Assembly (NCBI RefSeq): GCF_040869045.1
Contig: NC_090320.1
Coordinates: 248,124,978-248,188,977, forward strand
From: Eurosta solidaginis
Taxonomy: Eukaryota > Arthropoda > Insecta > Diptera > Tephritidae
Reading direction: 5' to 3'
DNA length: 64,000 nucleotides
The position numbers and the translations under genes were made by a program. Positions within the stretch are counted from its first letter, which is position 1; every line of letters starts with the position of its first letter. Positions 29,901-41,380 of this stretch are shown here, piece after piece. The notes under the pieces were generated by a model. It was not told where the DNA came from. It searched no databases and saw only the letters and a list, made by a program, of their open reading frames with translations.

Positions 29901-31290
29901 TTCAATACCAATACTCACTGATTATTACACTTCTAGAAATATTTTTACAAGGAACTACACAGCGCTCATTCGAACAGGACAAGAATGAGGAAATAGGCAA
30001 CAGGGTGGCATCACCATATTGTGACCAGTTTCAATTATCTCTCTTCCTTGCCATCTGCCATCAGTTCATCTCACTGAACAGTTGAATAAATGAACTCAAA
30101 TATTTTGTACACGAAAGCGTTCTTTATTCAGCACTACTGTGGTAGTAGAACTTCCAAAATTTAATGTGTTCGCGTACTTCTAATTACTTATTCCTTAGAT
30201 TGAGTTGCTTATATATCACTCAGTTGCCTCGTCATTATTTTCTACCAGGGTATAAATTTTTTAAGAACAGCTTTCCCGAATAGTTCTGTATTTACTTCTC
30301 TTTCTTCTGTGTCTCATATTCTCTGTGGCTATATTCATGTGTGTGTGCGTAGGTTATCCAACATCGTCTTAAGCTGATTGCGCTCATCTTTGCTGTGTCT
30401 GTTGTTATTTTGTCTGCTTACATAATTGTTTTTGTTGTGTACCACTTATGTACTAGCGACATAGTAATGCGACTAACTTGCTAATATTCGCCAAAATATT
30501 AGGCGTTTGGTCTAAGTTTGATTGGAAGGAGGTTGGTATCTTTTCACCGGTCCTGAAAATAGAGACATCCTCTTGCTTTCCAAACCACTGTAGCATATGT
30601 TAAGCGGAACCCAAATTCGCTCACTGAATGCCGCAGATTTCTCAATGTGATGGCCCAGCACTTCAGTATCAGTCTTGAACGGACACAGGGATACTGCAGG
30701 CAACTGCAGACTTGATAAGATGGCCAGGAAGAGTATGCCGTCCCATATCCGTACCGAAAATAATTCGGTAGGTAGCAATTAAGCACTGATCAGCGCTTCC
30801 TACATGCGAGTCATCATCATTTTTGACCCTTAATAAGTCGCGGCTATCGTCCCTGGTAAGGTTATTTGATCACAGTTATATAGGCTCTCACGTCGCTAGA
30901 GTCCTGCAGCAGCTGCAGAAGTATTGTTGAGGAGAAGGGAGCTCTCGGTCAACCGTTTTTTAATGATCCTGCCGAGATGTCTCTCGTATGGAAAAAGTTC
31001 GAAACTCGCAAAAGTTTCTAAATAATGCGATCGGTTTTTGAGTAGCTCCCAGATGGCCTAGGGCCTTTTAAATTTAAGACTGGTTCAGTAGCTAAAGGCA
31101 GTGCAATATGTATCCCAAAATATTATGCTCGGGAGCGCATAGATCGAGATGCTTAAAGAAAACCTACAGAAGTGGGAAAGCTTACTGTTCATATTTATGA
31201 GATGCGGTGGTTGCTTTAAAACGCCTTTTGTTCCTTTTCCTTTCCTGCTTTTCGCCTATCTTTATTCTTCCAGACGGAGTATGCCATAGA
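29901..31290. other. Unassigned sequence, probable old LINE debris
   Basis: No clear gene. Overlapping minus-strand frames at 30512-30786 may be a decayed LINE segment but carry no firm motif. Confidence 0.3.
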
Positions 31291-31299
31291 GAACACTAC

Positions 31300-31585
31300 G
31301 GTATCAGTAATCAATGCAATGATCTTTGTTGACAGCCATGGCACCTTAAAGGTCATGATAAAGTCGGATATCATGCGATCGTCTCTTGATTGGGTTTCTG
31401 GGTGCCGCGATTTTGAAGGGAGTCAATTTGCAGATGGGATGGCCACAAAAGGTTCCGAAATAGACATAACCCAATACAAAATACTTGGATTAATATCAGA
31501 ACCTAATATTGAAAGAGCGACTGGTTCATCCTATAGGTACAATAACCGAGCCATCCAATATCTAATATTGATTTCTCGTTTATAA
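31300..31585 (+). pseudogene. Degenerate LINE RNase H domain
   Basis: The frame from 31319 reads MIFVDSHGTLKVM, like the (I/F)xxDSxAALKAL motif with a catalytic Asp, and then LDWVSGCRDFEGSQFADGMATKGS, like WVPGHxxIxGNExADxxAxxGS. Key histidine and asparagine positions have changed and the spacer is short. It resembles, in worn form, the better copy at 54240-54611. Confidence 0.45.
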
Positions 31586-31589
31586 ATAC

Positions 31590-32372
31590 ATTTTAGAGTA
31601 ATTTTAGACCTGATACTTGCATACGAATGTTACTCCTAATGCATCAATTAAGGAGAAATTATAACCGCTGATACTCGTTATGGATGTTAAAGGGAACTAA
31701 AAATAATACTTCCTTTTACAACTGTTTGAAACTGAATTAGAGTGCTCGTCCGTAAGGACACGCAATGTTAAAAAGAGTAAAAAAGGCAAGACGGAGCTTT
31801 GTGGAATAGTCCCTTGCTCTTAACAAAGCGATCAAGGATTATACTTTGGATGATCCATTTTAATATTGGAAAGCTAGGCGACCAGCTCCGTATGGCCACC
31901 ACTGTGTTATCATCTGAGAAATATCGAGGAATAAAAGACAGACTTGCTGTGTTCCAAGCGGAAGTAAACTAGCTTCCTTCTCAAGCTAAACAAATCTGTA
32001 AAGAGACTACTTGCGCTTTTGCGCCCGATGCTCCGAAGGTGGAGCATACCAACAATCTCCCTCTGCAAAAGCAGTCAGGATGAGGAGGAACAGGAGTACA
32101 TTTATCACGTGCTCTGCCAATATCCAAAACTGCAGAAAAGATGACACGTTTTTCTTGGCTCACCATTTTTCAACAGTGTGTCAAATGTTATGAATGTGGA
32201 TCTTTTGCTCCTACTTGAAAGTTCATCAGAGTAAACAAGTGGTTCTTTGAGGACTTCTAGGATCTCCTAGATCTCTCTTAGTGAAAATTCGGGATCATCC
32301 CATGCATGCTTTCTTCACCTAACTTTATCTAAAGCAGATTTATTGGGATATATTGCTTTAAAATCTTGGTAA
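31590..32372. other. Unassigned sequence
   Basis: No feature supported; short frames on both strands around 32000-32190 are mutual shadows without motifs. Confidence 0.3.
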
Positions 32373-32768
32373 TTGTTGTTGTTGTTGTTGTAGCGATAAG
32401 GACACTCCCCGAAGGCCTTGGGGAGTGTTATCGATGTCGATGGTCCTTTGCCAGATGCAGATCCGGTACGTTCCGGTAGCAAGCACCAAAAGGTCCTAGT
32501 CCGACCATCTCGGGTACGCCTTGGTATGACCACATGAAAATGTCTAAGCCATTCCGCCCTCTCACCCCCTAGATCCATCAGGAGTTCGGAGCCGCCAGAG
32601 CCTGGGCTGTTAATGAAATATGATTCGCCATGGGTAGCTGAGGTTCACAATTGGGTTGGAGAAGTTGGCAACCCCTTCAGAGTGTTGCTTTCTACAACCC
32701 CTTGACTCAATTTGGTATTTTAATCGCCCCTTACGACATGCATACCTACCGCCCCCTAACCCGCTGGG
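32373..32768 (-). mobile_element. 0.4-kb repeat with CAA-type tail (copy iii, most complete)
   Basis: Begins on the plus strand with (GTT)6 and TAGCGATAAGGACACTCC, and ends CCTAACCCGCTGGG. In its own orientation this gives a CCCAGCGGGTTAG start and a CTACAACAACAAC end. A hairpin, CTCCCCGAAGGCCTTGGGGAG, lies near its tail (32405-32426). Its 5' terminus lies only about 20-50 bp from the neighbouring Jockey-like LINE fragment, which is in the opposite orientation. Confidence 0.8.
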
Positions 32769-32799
32769 TGGAAAATCTTGCTACTCATGATGATCAGTC

Positions 32800-33182
32800 T
32801 CTACTTTATGTTGCCCGGTGAATCCAGTACTTGAAGAAAAATATCCAGAACTCGCGGAAGAGGAACGCATACTCCCCAGGGAAACGCGTTTCACTCTTGC
32901 TCAACTTCGTTCTGGATACTGTAACAGGTTAAACTCTTACCTATCCAGAATCAACCCCGACATACAAAATGTATGCCCCGCTTGCAATGTGTCCCCACAT
33001 GACACCAACCATCTCTTTAATTGTAATGTGGAACCAACGCCTCTAACACCCCTTTCCTTATGGTCCACCCCTGTTGAAACGGCAAGTTTCCTTGGACTCC
33101 CGTTAGAGGATATTGATGACAATTTGTGATCGGTCGCGGCTATTAGGTGGGGCGAGCATTGCTACAACAACAACAACAACAT
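32800..33182 (+). pseudogene. Jockey-like LINE, 3' end with (CAA)n tail
   Basis: A 103-residue open frame (32818-33129) reads LAQLRSGYCNRLNSYLSRIN, then CPACNVSPHDTNHLFNCNVEPTPLTP (a CX2C...HX4C zinc-binding tail), and ends GLPLEDIDDN. This is the C-terminal, post-RT region of Jockey-clade elements. A TGA follows, then a 45-base 3' UTR and the tail CTACAACAACAACAACAAC at 33163-33182. It is 5'-truncated, as is usual for LINE insertions. A broken second copy lies at 62850-63470. Confidence 0.75.
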
Positions 33183-34246
33183 GAGTCTCTACTTACGCCA
33201 TTCATCGCAAAATAATTAACAAAAGTATGACTTCCTCGCGAAAAATGTTTCCAGCGCTTGTCTTCTTTGCAGATGTTCGTTATATCCTTTTATTGATTAG
33301 GACTGATCAAGGATCACAATGACCGGTCTGATGGAAGCATCATCCGTTTCAAGCTCCAGTAGCATATGTATTTTCATAGTTAGCATGCTTGTTGTTAATC
33401 GCCTTAAATTATTTGTTGTTGTAATTTTACAAAAATTTCAGCAATACTGCTTTTTTCAATTGCTGCTGCTCCATCTACTCGGATGTGCCGACATTTTGTC
33501 ATTTTTAATTGCTACACAAGTACCATTTGTATTTAACGATTGTTCTGCCATTGTCATTAACCAGTGGCCATTTGCATTGTAGAATGGACAGTCCTGACGA
33601 GAGTCTCACCTCCCCCACAAACCCAGTCCGTCACATGTGTAAGTATATTTGATTGCCACTGCGGCACATATTTTATCCATTTATTGCCACAACGCGTAAC
33701 AAACGGAAACGGAAGTGCTGGCTCTATACACTTATACACACACACACACACACACACCCGCCGCATATGTACGTGAACATGGAATCATGCGGGAGCGTTT
33801 GTTCAACACGCATTTTAATTCAATTTACCGCCTGCCCATTGGTTTCCCATGTGTGCTATGGACATTCATTGTGCACATGCTCGTCCCCACAAACCTACAC
33901 ATATTCATATAAAGCTTTGATTTCAATGTGCAGTTTATGCTAGCTGCTGTTGTTGTTTCGGAAGCCATTTTTTCTTTGCTGGAACATTTACAAGCTTTTA
34001 TTGCATTCTTTTGTGGGCAGCATAAAGACAAATGGCTAAGAGAAAAGTGGTGGTGCTGGTCGCAAGTGTTGCATTGGGTTTATTGCTTTCCAGAATTGGT
34101 TGTACCCAATGCAATGGTTTGGCGTTGCTTATATGCTTGAATTGCAGATGACTACTTGCAAATACATGAGGTATTACAGTGCAACTCTAATCCTTGTCAT
34201 GCGTGCTTTGGTAGTTGGTGCCTTATTGTGTGCTGGTTGAGTTGAG
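33183..34246. other. Unassigned sequence with a CA microsatellite
   Basis: Contains (CA)n at 33736-33757. The many short frames here arise from the microsatellite and AT-rich sequence. No gene recognised. Confidence 0.35.
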
Positions 34247-35270
34247 TTTTTATACCCAGCTGTACTGGTATACAGGGTATTATAACGTTGATTGGATGAC
34301 GGTTGGTTGTACAGGTATAAAGGAATCGCTATATATATATCTTTCAATATATCAAAATCATCAGTGTCGAAGAAAAAGGTCCGTCCGTCCGCACGTCTGT
34401 CCGACCATTAACACGATAAATTTAGCAAATATTGAGATATCTTCACCAATTCGATATACGGGTTTATCTGTACCCAGAATAGATTGGTATTGAAAATGAG
34501 CGAATACGCACGATAACCACGCCCAATTTTTCGATATCGAAAGTTTGGATAAATGGAAAAATGGGATAATTCAAAAACGAATACCGCTAAACTAATGCAA
34601 TTTGGTAGGTGGATTTGTTTTATGACGCAGAGCGTAAATTCCAAAAAATTTTGGAATATGGGCGTGGCACCACACACATTTAGAAGAAGAAATTTTGGAT
34701 TTTTAACAAGCCGTAAATAAAAACCCGTTAAAGATATTACATTGAAATTTGGCAGACACTATGCTTGCAAAATTACATAGACTGAGTGAAGATAGTCAAA
34801 ATCGGTTAAAAGCTACGCCCACTTTTCCTAAAGGTCTAACCTTAACAAAGTTTGCCATAACTCTATAGTATTTAACTACATTTGAGTGATATATTCGACC
34901 ACAGTAGTGATATGGTTGAGCTAAGAACAAAACTTTAACAAATTTTGATGGGCGTGACCCGCCCATTTTTTGTTGCTCTTTCCAATAATCTTAATGCCAT
35001 TCGTCGAACAAAAATGTCCCAATCTGAACGAAATTTGGCATAGACATTTGTATCATAGCTGCCACTGTTAGGTTAACTACATTTTTACCCGCTCAAGTTG
35101 ATTTAATGGTAGCCTCTGTATCCTTTTTGCTCATAATAGAACCATATATATATTATTGCGCAGCCTCATAGCACTATTAACCACACAAAGCAAACAACAA
35201 CAGCGTTTCAGGTGCACAGCTGGGTATGCAATGTTCAGTTTCACCCGAACTAAGACTTTCTTACTTGTTT
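34247..35270 (+). mobile_element. Helentron/DINE-like element A
   Basis: Starts TTTTATACCCAGCTGTACTG, has a GTCCGTCCGTC tract at 34379-34390 and repeated GGGCGTGGC-type phrases, and ends with the imperfect hairpin GTTCAGTTTCACCCGAAC (35233-35250) followed by CTTTCTTACTTGTTT. Non-coding. It is a different subfamily from copies B-D. Confidence 0.65.
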
Positions 35271-35460
35271 CCTTTGTTTGCAAATAGTGGCTGGTTTTTA
35301 GCTTTAAGTTTCCATTCGAAAATTGTTTCAACTTTAAGTTTTCATTATTTCAAAGCTAAATATAATCAGTCGGTCTTCTTGGGTTCGTTGAAGTAAAGGG
35401 TAGGAGAGGGTATTGTTTTAGTTTCTTTTCTTCAATTATTTATTATACTGCTAGCATACG

Positions 35461-35860
35461 CCGCACAAATCGATTGCAAATCGATATTTTTTTGATAACA
35501 TATCGATAGCTTTCCGATTATAAATTGATATATTTTTCGATAAAAATTCGATTATATTTCTAACTTTTCGGCAACTAGTCGATACTTTTTTTGTTACCAA
35601 ATCGATAACTTTACGATAACAATTCGGTAACTTTTTGTTACCAAATCGATAACTTTACGATAACAATTCGGTAACTTTTTGTTAACAAATCGAGAGCTTT
35701 TCGATAATGAGCCGACAAAACGTCGATGTTTCGGCGATTATGTACCGATAACCCTTCCATAATATTTGCTATAGACAACAGGTCAACAAGCAGCCGATAA
35801 CACGTCGATAATAAACCAATTAAATGCCGATAAAAGACTATAAAAATAACAGCCCGATAA
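35461..35860. repeat. ATCGATA-rich satellite
   Basis: Tandem, irregular units such as AAATCGATAACTTTACGATA and CAATTCGGTAACTTTTTGTTA; one unit of about 55 bp is repeated nearly exactly at about 35599-35654 and 35655-35695. It is the reverse-orientation counterpart of 4095-4735. Confidence 0.75.
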
Positions 35861-35879
35861 CATTTTTATTTTTCTTAAA

Positions 35880-36240
35880 TAAATTTTTCCGAACACTAGC
35901 CATATGATTGCAAAATAGTTCCAAAAAATCGCGAAAAATTCGCTTATATAATCCTGCAACCATATCGAAATGGTTTCGAGATGATCCAAATATGATTTCA
36001 TTATGATTTCAAAATAGTCCAAAAATAGTCCCGAAGTGATTCTGAAATGGTCTTAAAATAGTACCTAAAACAATCCCAAAAACTCCAAAATAGTCCCGAA
36101 GTGATTTTAATATAATCCCGGAATGGTTCCAATATTATTACAAAAAATCCCCGAAGTTTTGCCAAAATTATCCCTATACAGTTCAGAAATGTTCTCCTAT
36201 TGGTCTCGGAAATAGTTCCCGATTGACCCCAAAAATATAC
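35880..36240. repeat. Degenerate repeat of AAATAGTCCCGAAGTGATT type
   Basis: Phrases such as AAAATAGTCCCGAAGTGATT occur at about 36022 and 36087, and variants (ATGGTTTCGAGATGATCC, ATCCCGGAATGGTTCC) fill the block. Non-coding low-complexity DNA. Confidence 0.6.
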
Positions 36241-38429
36241 AATCCGGACGCAGATGGTTTTTTTCGGTTTAAAATATGAGGAATAAAAACTGATTGAAGA
36301 CGCTGTAAAGCACGTAATGTTAATTTTACATTATGTTAATTAAGACATTTACTATTTTCGAAATAACAGTGATAGTAAGAAAACATCTGAAAATAAAACT
36401 ATATCACTGGGAAAGACCGAAAACCTTGAAAAATTAAGATATCCTGAGAAAACCCCCATTTTTTCTTGTAAATCGGTTGTTGTTATAAATGGAGTTGTTT
36501 TTTATGGTTAAACATCACCATTCGATATCATACCATCCCTCAGTAGTTGCCGCCCGATAATCATCGTTTCTACCACGACCATTGCCAGCCTGTTATCATA
36601 CCTCCCCTGAGCTGGTGCCCCCTGTTTCAGTCCAGATGTTCACCGCTGATGACTAACAGCTTTTTGATCCCTCATCTTTGCTGCTGCTACTCCGATAGTG
36701 TGACTTACCTCTCAATTACTTTGCCCGTCATATACTCTCTTGGTACGAAGACCAGTTGCCCACGATCCTTGGCAGACCTTTATCATACCTCCACTGAGAT
36801 GGTGCCCCCCAATTTCAGACCTGATAGCTATGACTTTTTTATTCCTTCATCTTTTCGGCTTCTGTTCCGATAGTGTGGCTTAATCCGCAGTAACTTCGTC
36901 CTTCACATAATGCTTAGCCACACCACATCGCTCCCCCATTCTCTTGATACGGAAACCAGTTATCCCTTTCCGTTAAATTTCATCACGTAAAGCTGTTCAG
37001 CAAAACTATCGCAGCGGAATTGGGCGAGATCGCTAATTCGAGAAAAGTATATCGAGGCACACTTAAAGGGGAGATACTATTCTTGAGGACCTTGGAGGCA
37101 ACGGCTGCCTACACTAATGGCATGGTAATCGGGTTTAAAGATAAATTCCTCAGCATCCTGAGTGCTATATTGCAGGGTTTTTGGATATGGTGCCTGTGTC
37201 CCAGAGTCATATGAGAAGGTATAAAATCCTTTATTTGAGGCAGTAGTCCTGGGATCTGAGCTCAAACGTGGTGCCCACGAGGGCAGTTATCGCTTTCGAA
37301 CGGCTGGAACTATTTTGGAGTATATATTTTCTTGGTCCCATGGCATACTAATGTTCCGGATATTCGTCATGAAAATCTCTTTGCTCTATTCAGCTCCTGG
37401 GAATTGAAAGTAACAAGCTTCGAGCTCTCTGCCCGCCAAAAGTCTGGGCCACTGTCCTGTGGTTGTTCAGTTTCAAATTATTTCAAATGAATTTTTCTTG
37501 CTGTTACATGGAGGATGAATAGACAGAATCATCAAGTTGCTGCAAGTACTTTATTCAGACCTCGTTAAAAGTTCGTCTGACCCTGCCTTATCTATTCTCC
37601 AGCCATAATTGGTTTATTTGTAGGCGGTTTAACCTTCATTTCATTATACCCACGTACCACGGTTTTATAATGGTGTTTCTTCGTGGAACTCATTAGCAAA
37701 GTAGCTTCTTCTGCCTTAAAAGGATTCCCCAGCTTTACCTCGAGCATCGGTCTTTTGCTGCTTTAGCCCATGTTGTGCCCAAAGCAAAGATGCAATTTTC
37801 GTCCCAATTCATCTGTTATGAACATGTATCAGTATGTTCCGAACTAATAACAAAGAATAAGAGGATCAAGAATCTATGAAGTAGAAAAGGAGGAAATACC
37901 TTCATATTTTCGACTGGAAAAACACATTCATCTCTCTCGCCTCGTCTCAGACTGTCACCAAAGGCGCTTTGTCGACGACATGTTGAAATCTCACCAATTT
38001 AGCGCTTGTCAAAAATTATGACATGACCTCGGAAGCAATTGAAGCAGCAGAAGCCTTAACGTACTACTGGCCACCAACGAGCCTTCATCAGCGTGGCGTA
38101 TCATATTCAATTCATTTAAATGAGATTGTATGGCATTAATGCGCATTGTTGTAGGGTTTGCACGACGCTGCAAAGTTTATTTGTTGTTGTTGCTGTTGTT
38201 GTTGGTGTGTTACATAAGCTATATGTTTATGACATTTTGATTTGCGTGAAATTTTGTTTTATTCACGCGCATGCGCGTCGTCACATAAACGCCCAACAAT
38301 TTAATAAAGCTGGTGAGGCTTGTAATTGTTGTTCTTGGATATTGGCGACAGGAATTGAAAATAATTGTTACTCTTATAGGAAGCACACCAAAAACTCGCA
38401 AAATAACTAATAGAATTCCAAATAATAGT
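36241..38429. other. Unassigned sequence with a local tandem duplication
   Basis: No gene recognised. About 36585-36720 and 36773-36885 are diverged direct copies (TTATCATACCTCC(C/A)CTGAG, GGTGCCCCC, TCCGATAGTGTG), with a period of about 190 bp. A GTT tract lies at 38180-38205. Confidence 0.4.
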
Positions 38430-38612
38430 TATTAATTTTCGTACGAAATAAAAAACCCGAAAAATTATTATGTTTAGAGCGAAATAAAAAAAATAAAAAA
38501 ATTAATATTATTTCCAGAGCGAAATTAAAATTCGAAAAATAACTGTTCTTTTCAGACCGAAATCATTTGAGTTAAACAAAAAACTCAAAATAAAATATTC
38601 TATTCCGAGTCA

Positions 38613-38969
38613 CCGTGGTGTGATGGTAGCGTGCTCCGCCTATCACACCGTATGCCCTGGGTTCGCACCCCGGGCAAAGCAACATCAAAATTTTAGAAAT
38701 AAGGTTTTTCAATTAGAAGACAATTTTTCTAAGCGGGGTCGCCCCTCGGCAGTGTTTGGCAAGCGCTCCGGGTGTATTTCTGCCATGGAAAGCTTTCAGT
38801 GAAAACTCATCTGGCTTGCAGATGCCGTTCGGAGTCGGCATAAAACATGTAGGTCCCGTCCGGCCAAGTTGTAGGGAAAATCAAGAGGAGCACGACGCAA
38901 ATTGGAAGAGAAGCTCGGCCTTAGATCTCTTCGGGGGTTATCGCGCCTTACATTTATTTATTTTTTATT
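38613..38969 (+). mobile_element. tRNA-headed SINE, copy 5 (complete, with target duplication)
   Basis: Flanked by a 12-bp direct repeat TATTCCGAGTCA (38601-38612 and 38970-38981), the sign of LINE-driven retroposition. The head has a pol III box A (TGGTAGCGTGC, 38624-38634) and box B (GGTTCGCACCC, 38660-38670) and a GCC in the anticodon position, which suggests tRNA-Gly ancestry. The body is about 260 bp, with CTCATCTGGCTTGCAGATGC and GGAAGAGAAGCTCGGCC. The 3' end is CTTACATTTATTTATTTTTT, T-rich rather than A-rich. Some terminal bases could belong to either the SINE or the repeat. Confidence 0.88.
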
Positions 38970-39128
38970 TATTCCGAGTCAAATAAAAATAGCAGACAAT
39001 TTTTATTATTTTCAGAGCGAAATAAAAATTCGAAAAATAACTGTCCTTTTCGGAATGAAATAAAAATCAAAAAATAATATTCTTCTCCGAGTGAAATAAA
39101 AAACACAAAAAATTAGCAAAAAAAAAAA

Positions 39129-40767
39129 ACAAGTAAGGAAGGCTAAGTTCGGGTGTAACCGAACATTACATACTCATTTGAGAGCTATGGAGACAAAATA
39201 AGGGAAAAAAAACCATGTAGGAAAATGAACCTAGGGTAACCCTGGATTGTTTTTGTATGACATGGGTATCAAATGGAAGGTATTAAAGAGTATTTTAGAA
39301 GGGAGTGGGCTATAGTTCTATAGGTGGGCGCCTTTTCGAGATATCGCCACAAAGGTGGACCAGGGGTGACTCTAGAATTTGTTTGTACGATATGGGTATC
39401 AAATGAAAGGTGTTAATGAGTATTTTAAAAGGGAGTGCTGGTAGTTGTATATGTGAAGGCGTTTTCGAGATATTGGCCAAAATGTGGACCAGGGTGACCT
39501 AGAACATCATCTGTCGGGTACCGCTAATTTATTTATATATGTAATACCACGAATAGTTTTCCTGCCAAGATTTCAAGGGCTTTTGATTTCGCCCTGCAGA
39601 ACTTTTTCATTTTCTTCTACTTAATATGGTAGGTGTCACACCCATTTTGCAAAGTTTTTATCTAAAGTTATATTTGCGTCAAACAACCAATCCAATTACC
39701 ATGTTTCATCACTTTTTTCGTATTTGGTATAGAATTATGGCATTTTTTTCATTTTTCGTAATATTCGATATCGAAAAAATGGGCGTGGTCATAGTCGGAT
39801 TTCGGCCATTTTTTACAGCTATACAAAGTGAGTTCAGATAAGTACGTGAACTGAGTTTAGTAAAGATATATCGATTTTTGCTCAAGTTATCATGTTAACG
39901 GCCGAGCGGAAGGACAGACGGTCAACTGTGTATAAAAACTGTGCGTGGCTTCAACCGACAAGCCCCTACCAAATTTCACAAGGATTGGTTAATTTTTGTT
40001 CGACTTATGGCATTAAAATATTCTAGACAAATTAAATGAAAAATGGCGGAGCCCATTTTGAAATTTTCTTTTATTTTTGTATTTTGTTGCACCATATCAT
40101 TACTGGAGTCGAATGTTGACATAATTTATTTATATGCTGTAAATATATTAAATTTTTTGTTAAAATTTTGCTTAAAAAAAAATTTTTTTTAAAGTGGGCG
40201 TGGTCGTTCTCCGATTTTGCTAATTTTTATAAATGATACATATAGTAATAGGAATAACGTTCCTGCCAAATATCATCATGATATCTTCAACGACTGCCAA
40301 ATTACAGCTTGCAAAACTTTTAAATTATCTTCTTTTAAAAATGGGCAGTGCCACGCCAATTATCCAAAATTTTACTAATTTTCTATTCCGCGTCATAAGT
40401 TCAACTCACTTACCAAGTTTCATCGCTTTATCTGTCTTTTGTAATGAATTATCGCACTTTTTCGGTTTTTCGAAATTTTCGATATCGAAAAAGTAGGCGT
40501 GGTTATTGTCCGATATCGTTCATTTTAAATAGCTATCTGAGATGAGTGCTCAGGAACCTATATACCCAATTTTATCAAGATGCCTCAAAATTTACTCAAG
40601 TTATCGTGTAAACGGACAGACGGACGGACGGACGGACATGGCTCAGTCAAATGTTTTTCAATACTGATGATTTTGATATATGGAAGTCTATATCTATCTC
40701 GATTCCTTTATACCTGTACAACCAACCGTTATCCAATCTGTGAGCTCTGCTCAACTGAGTATAAAAA
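39129..40767 (-). mobile_element. Helentron/DINE-like element B
   Basis: Reverse orientation: the terminal hairpin GTTCGGGTGTAACCGAAC lies at 39147-39164 next to AACAAGTAAGG. The other end is CAACTGAGTATAAAAA at about 40751-40766. A GACGGACGGACGG tract lies at 40618-40635. Body phrases are shared with copies C and D. Non-coding. Confidence 0.75.
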
Positions 40768-41380
40768 TCAAAAAATTTAATTATTTTCAGAGTGAAATAA
40801 AAAATGATGAAAAAATAAAATAAATTAGTTTCCGAGTGAATTGAAAAACGCAAAAAATTATAGTTACTTTCTAACCGAAATAAAAACTCGAAAAATAACT
40901 GTTCTCTTAGAGTGCAAAAATTTTCGAGTGAAATAGAAAATTAAAAAAATAATATTTTTTACGAGCGAAATAAAAAACCTTTGAAAATAATCCATACTTT
41001 CCGAATGAAATAAAAAACTAAAAAAATTACTCATATCTTTCGAGTGAAATACAAAGCTAAGTAAATATTATTCTTTTCCGCTTAAAACACAAAGTTCAAT
41101 TTTTTTATTCTCCCAGCCGTAATAAAGCTCAAAAAATAATTAATATCTTCTGAGTGAAATTATTGTTATTTTTCTACCGAAACAAAAAACTCAAAAAAAC
41201 GGTTAGTTTCCGATTTAAATTTCCCAAGCAAAACAAAAACTCCAAAATATTAATTACTTTTTGAGTGAAATAAAAAAATTCCAACATGTTTTTATTTTTC
41301 CAGCCGATATAAAAACTCAAAAAATAATTATGATTTTTCGAGGGAAAGAAAATTCGAAAAATTATCAAAATCGGATTTTA

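Larger units (their letters stand above)
38430..41380. repeat. About 40-bp AT-rich satellite, split by a SINE and a Helentron-like element
   Basis: Units of about 40 bp built on GAGTGAAATAAAAAACTC and AAAAAATAATTATTCTTTTC occur at 38430-38612, 38970-39128 and 40768-41380. A SINE (38613-38969) and a Helentron-like element (39129-40767) interrupt the same array, so both inserted after it had formed. Confidence 0.8.

Noticed and set aside
38613..38700. Functional tRNA-Gly gene
   Set aside because: It has an unpaired acceptor end, is continuous with the SINE body and occurs in many copies.
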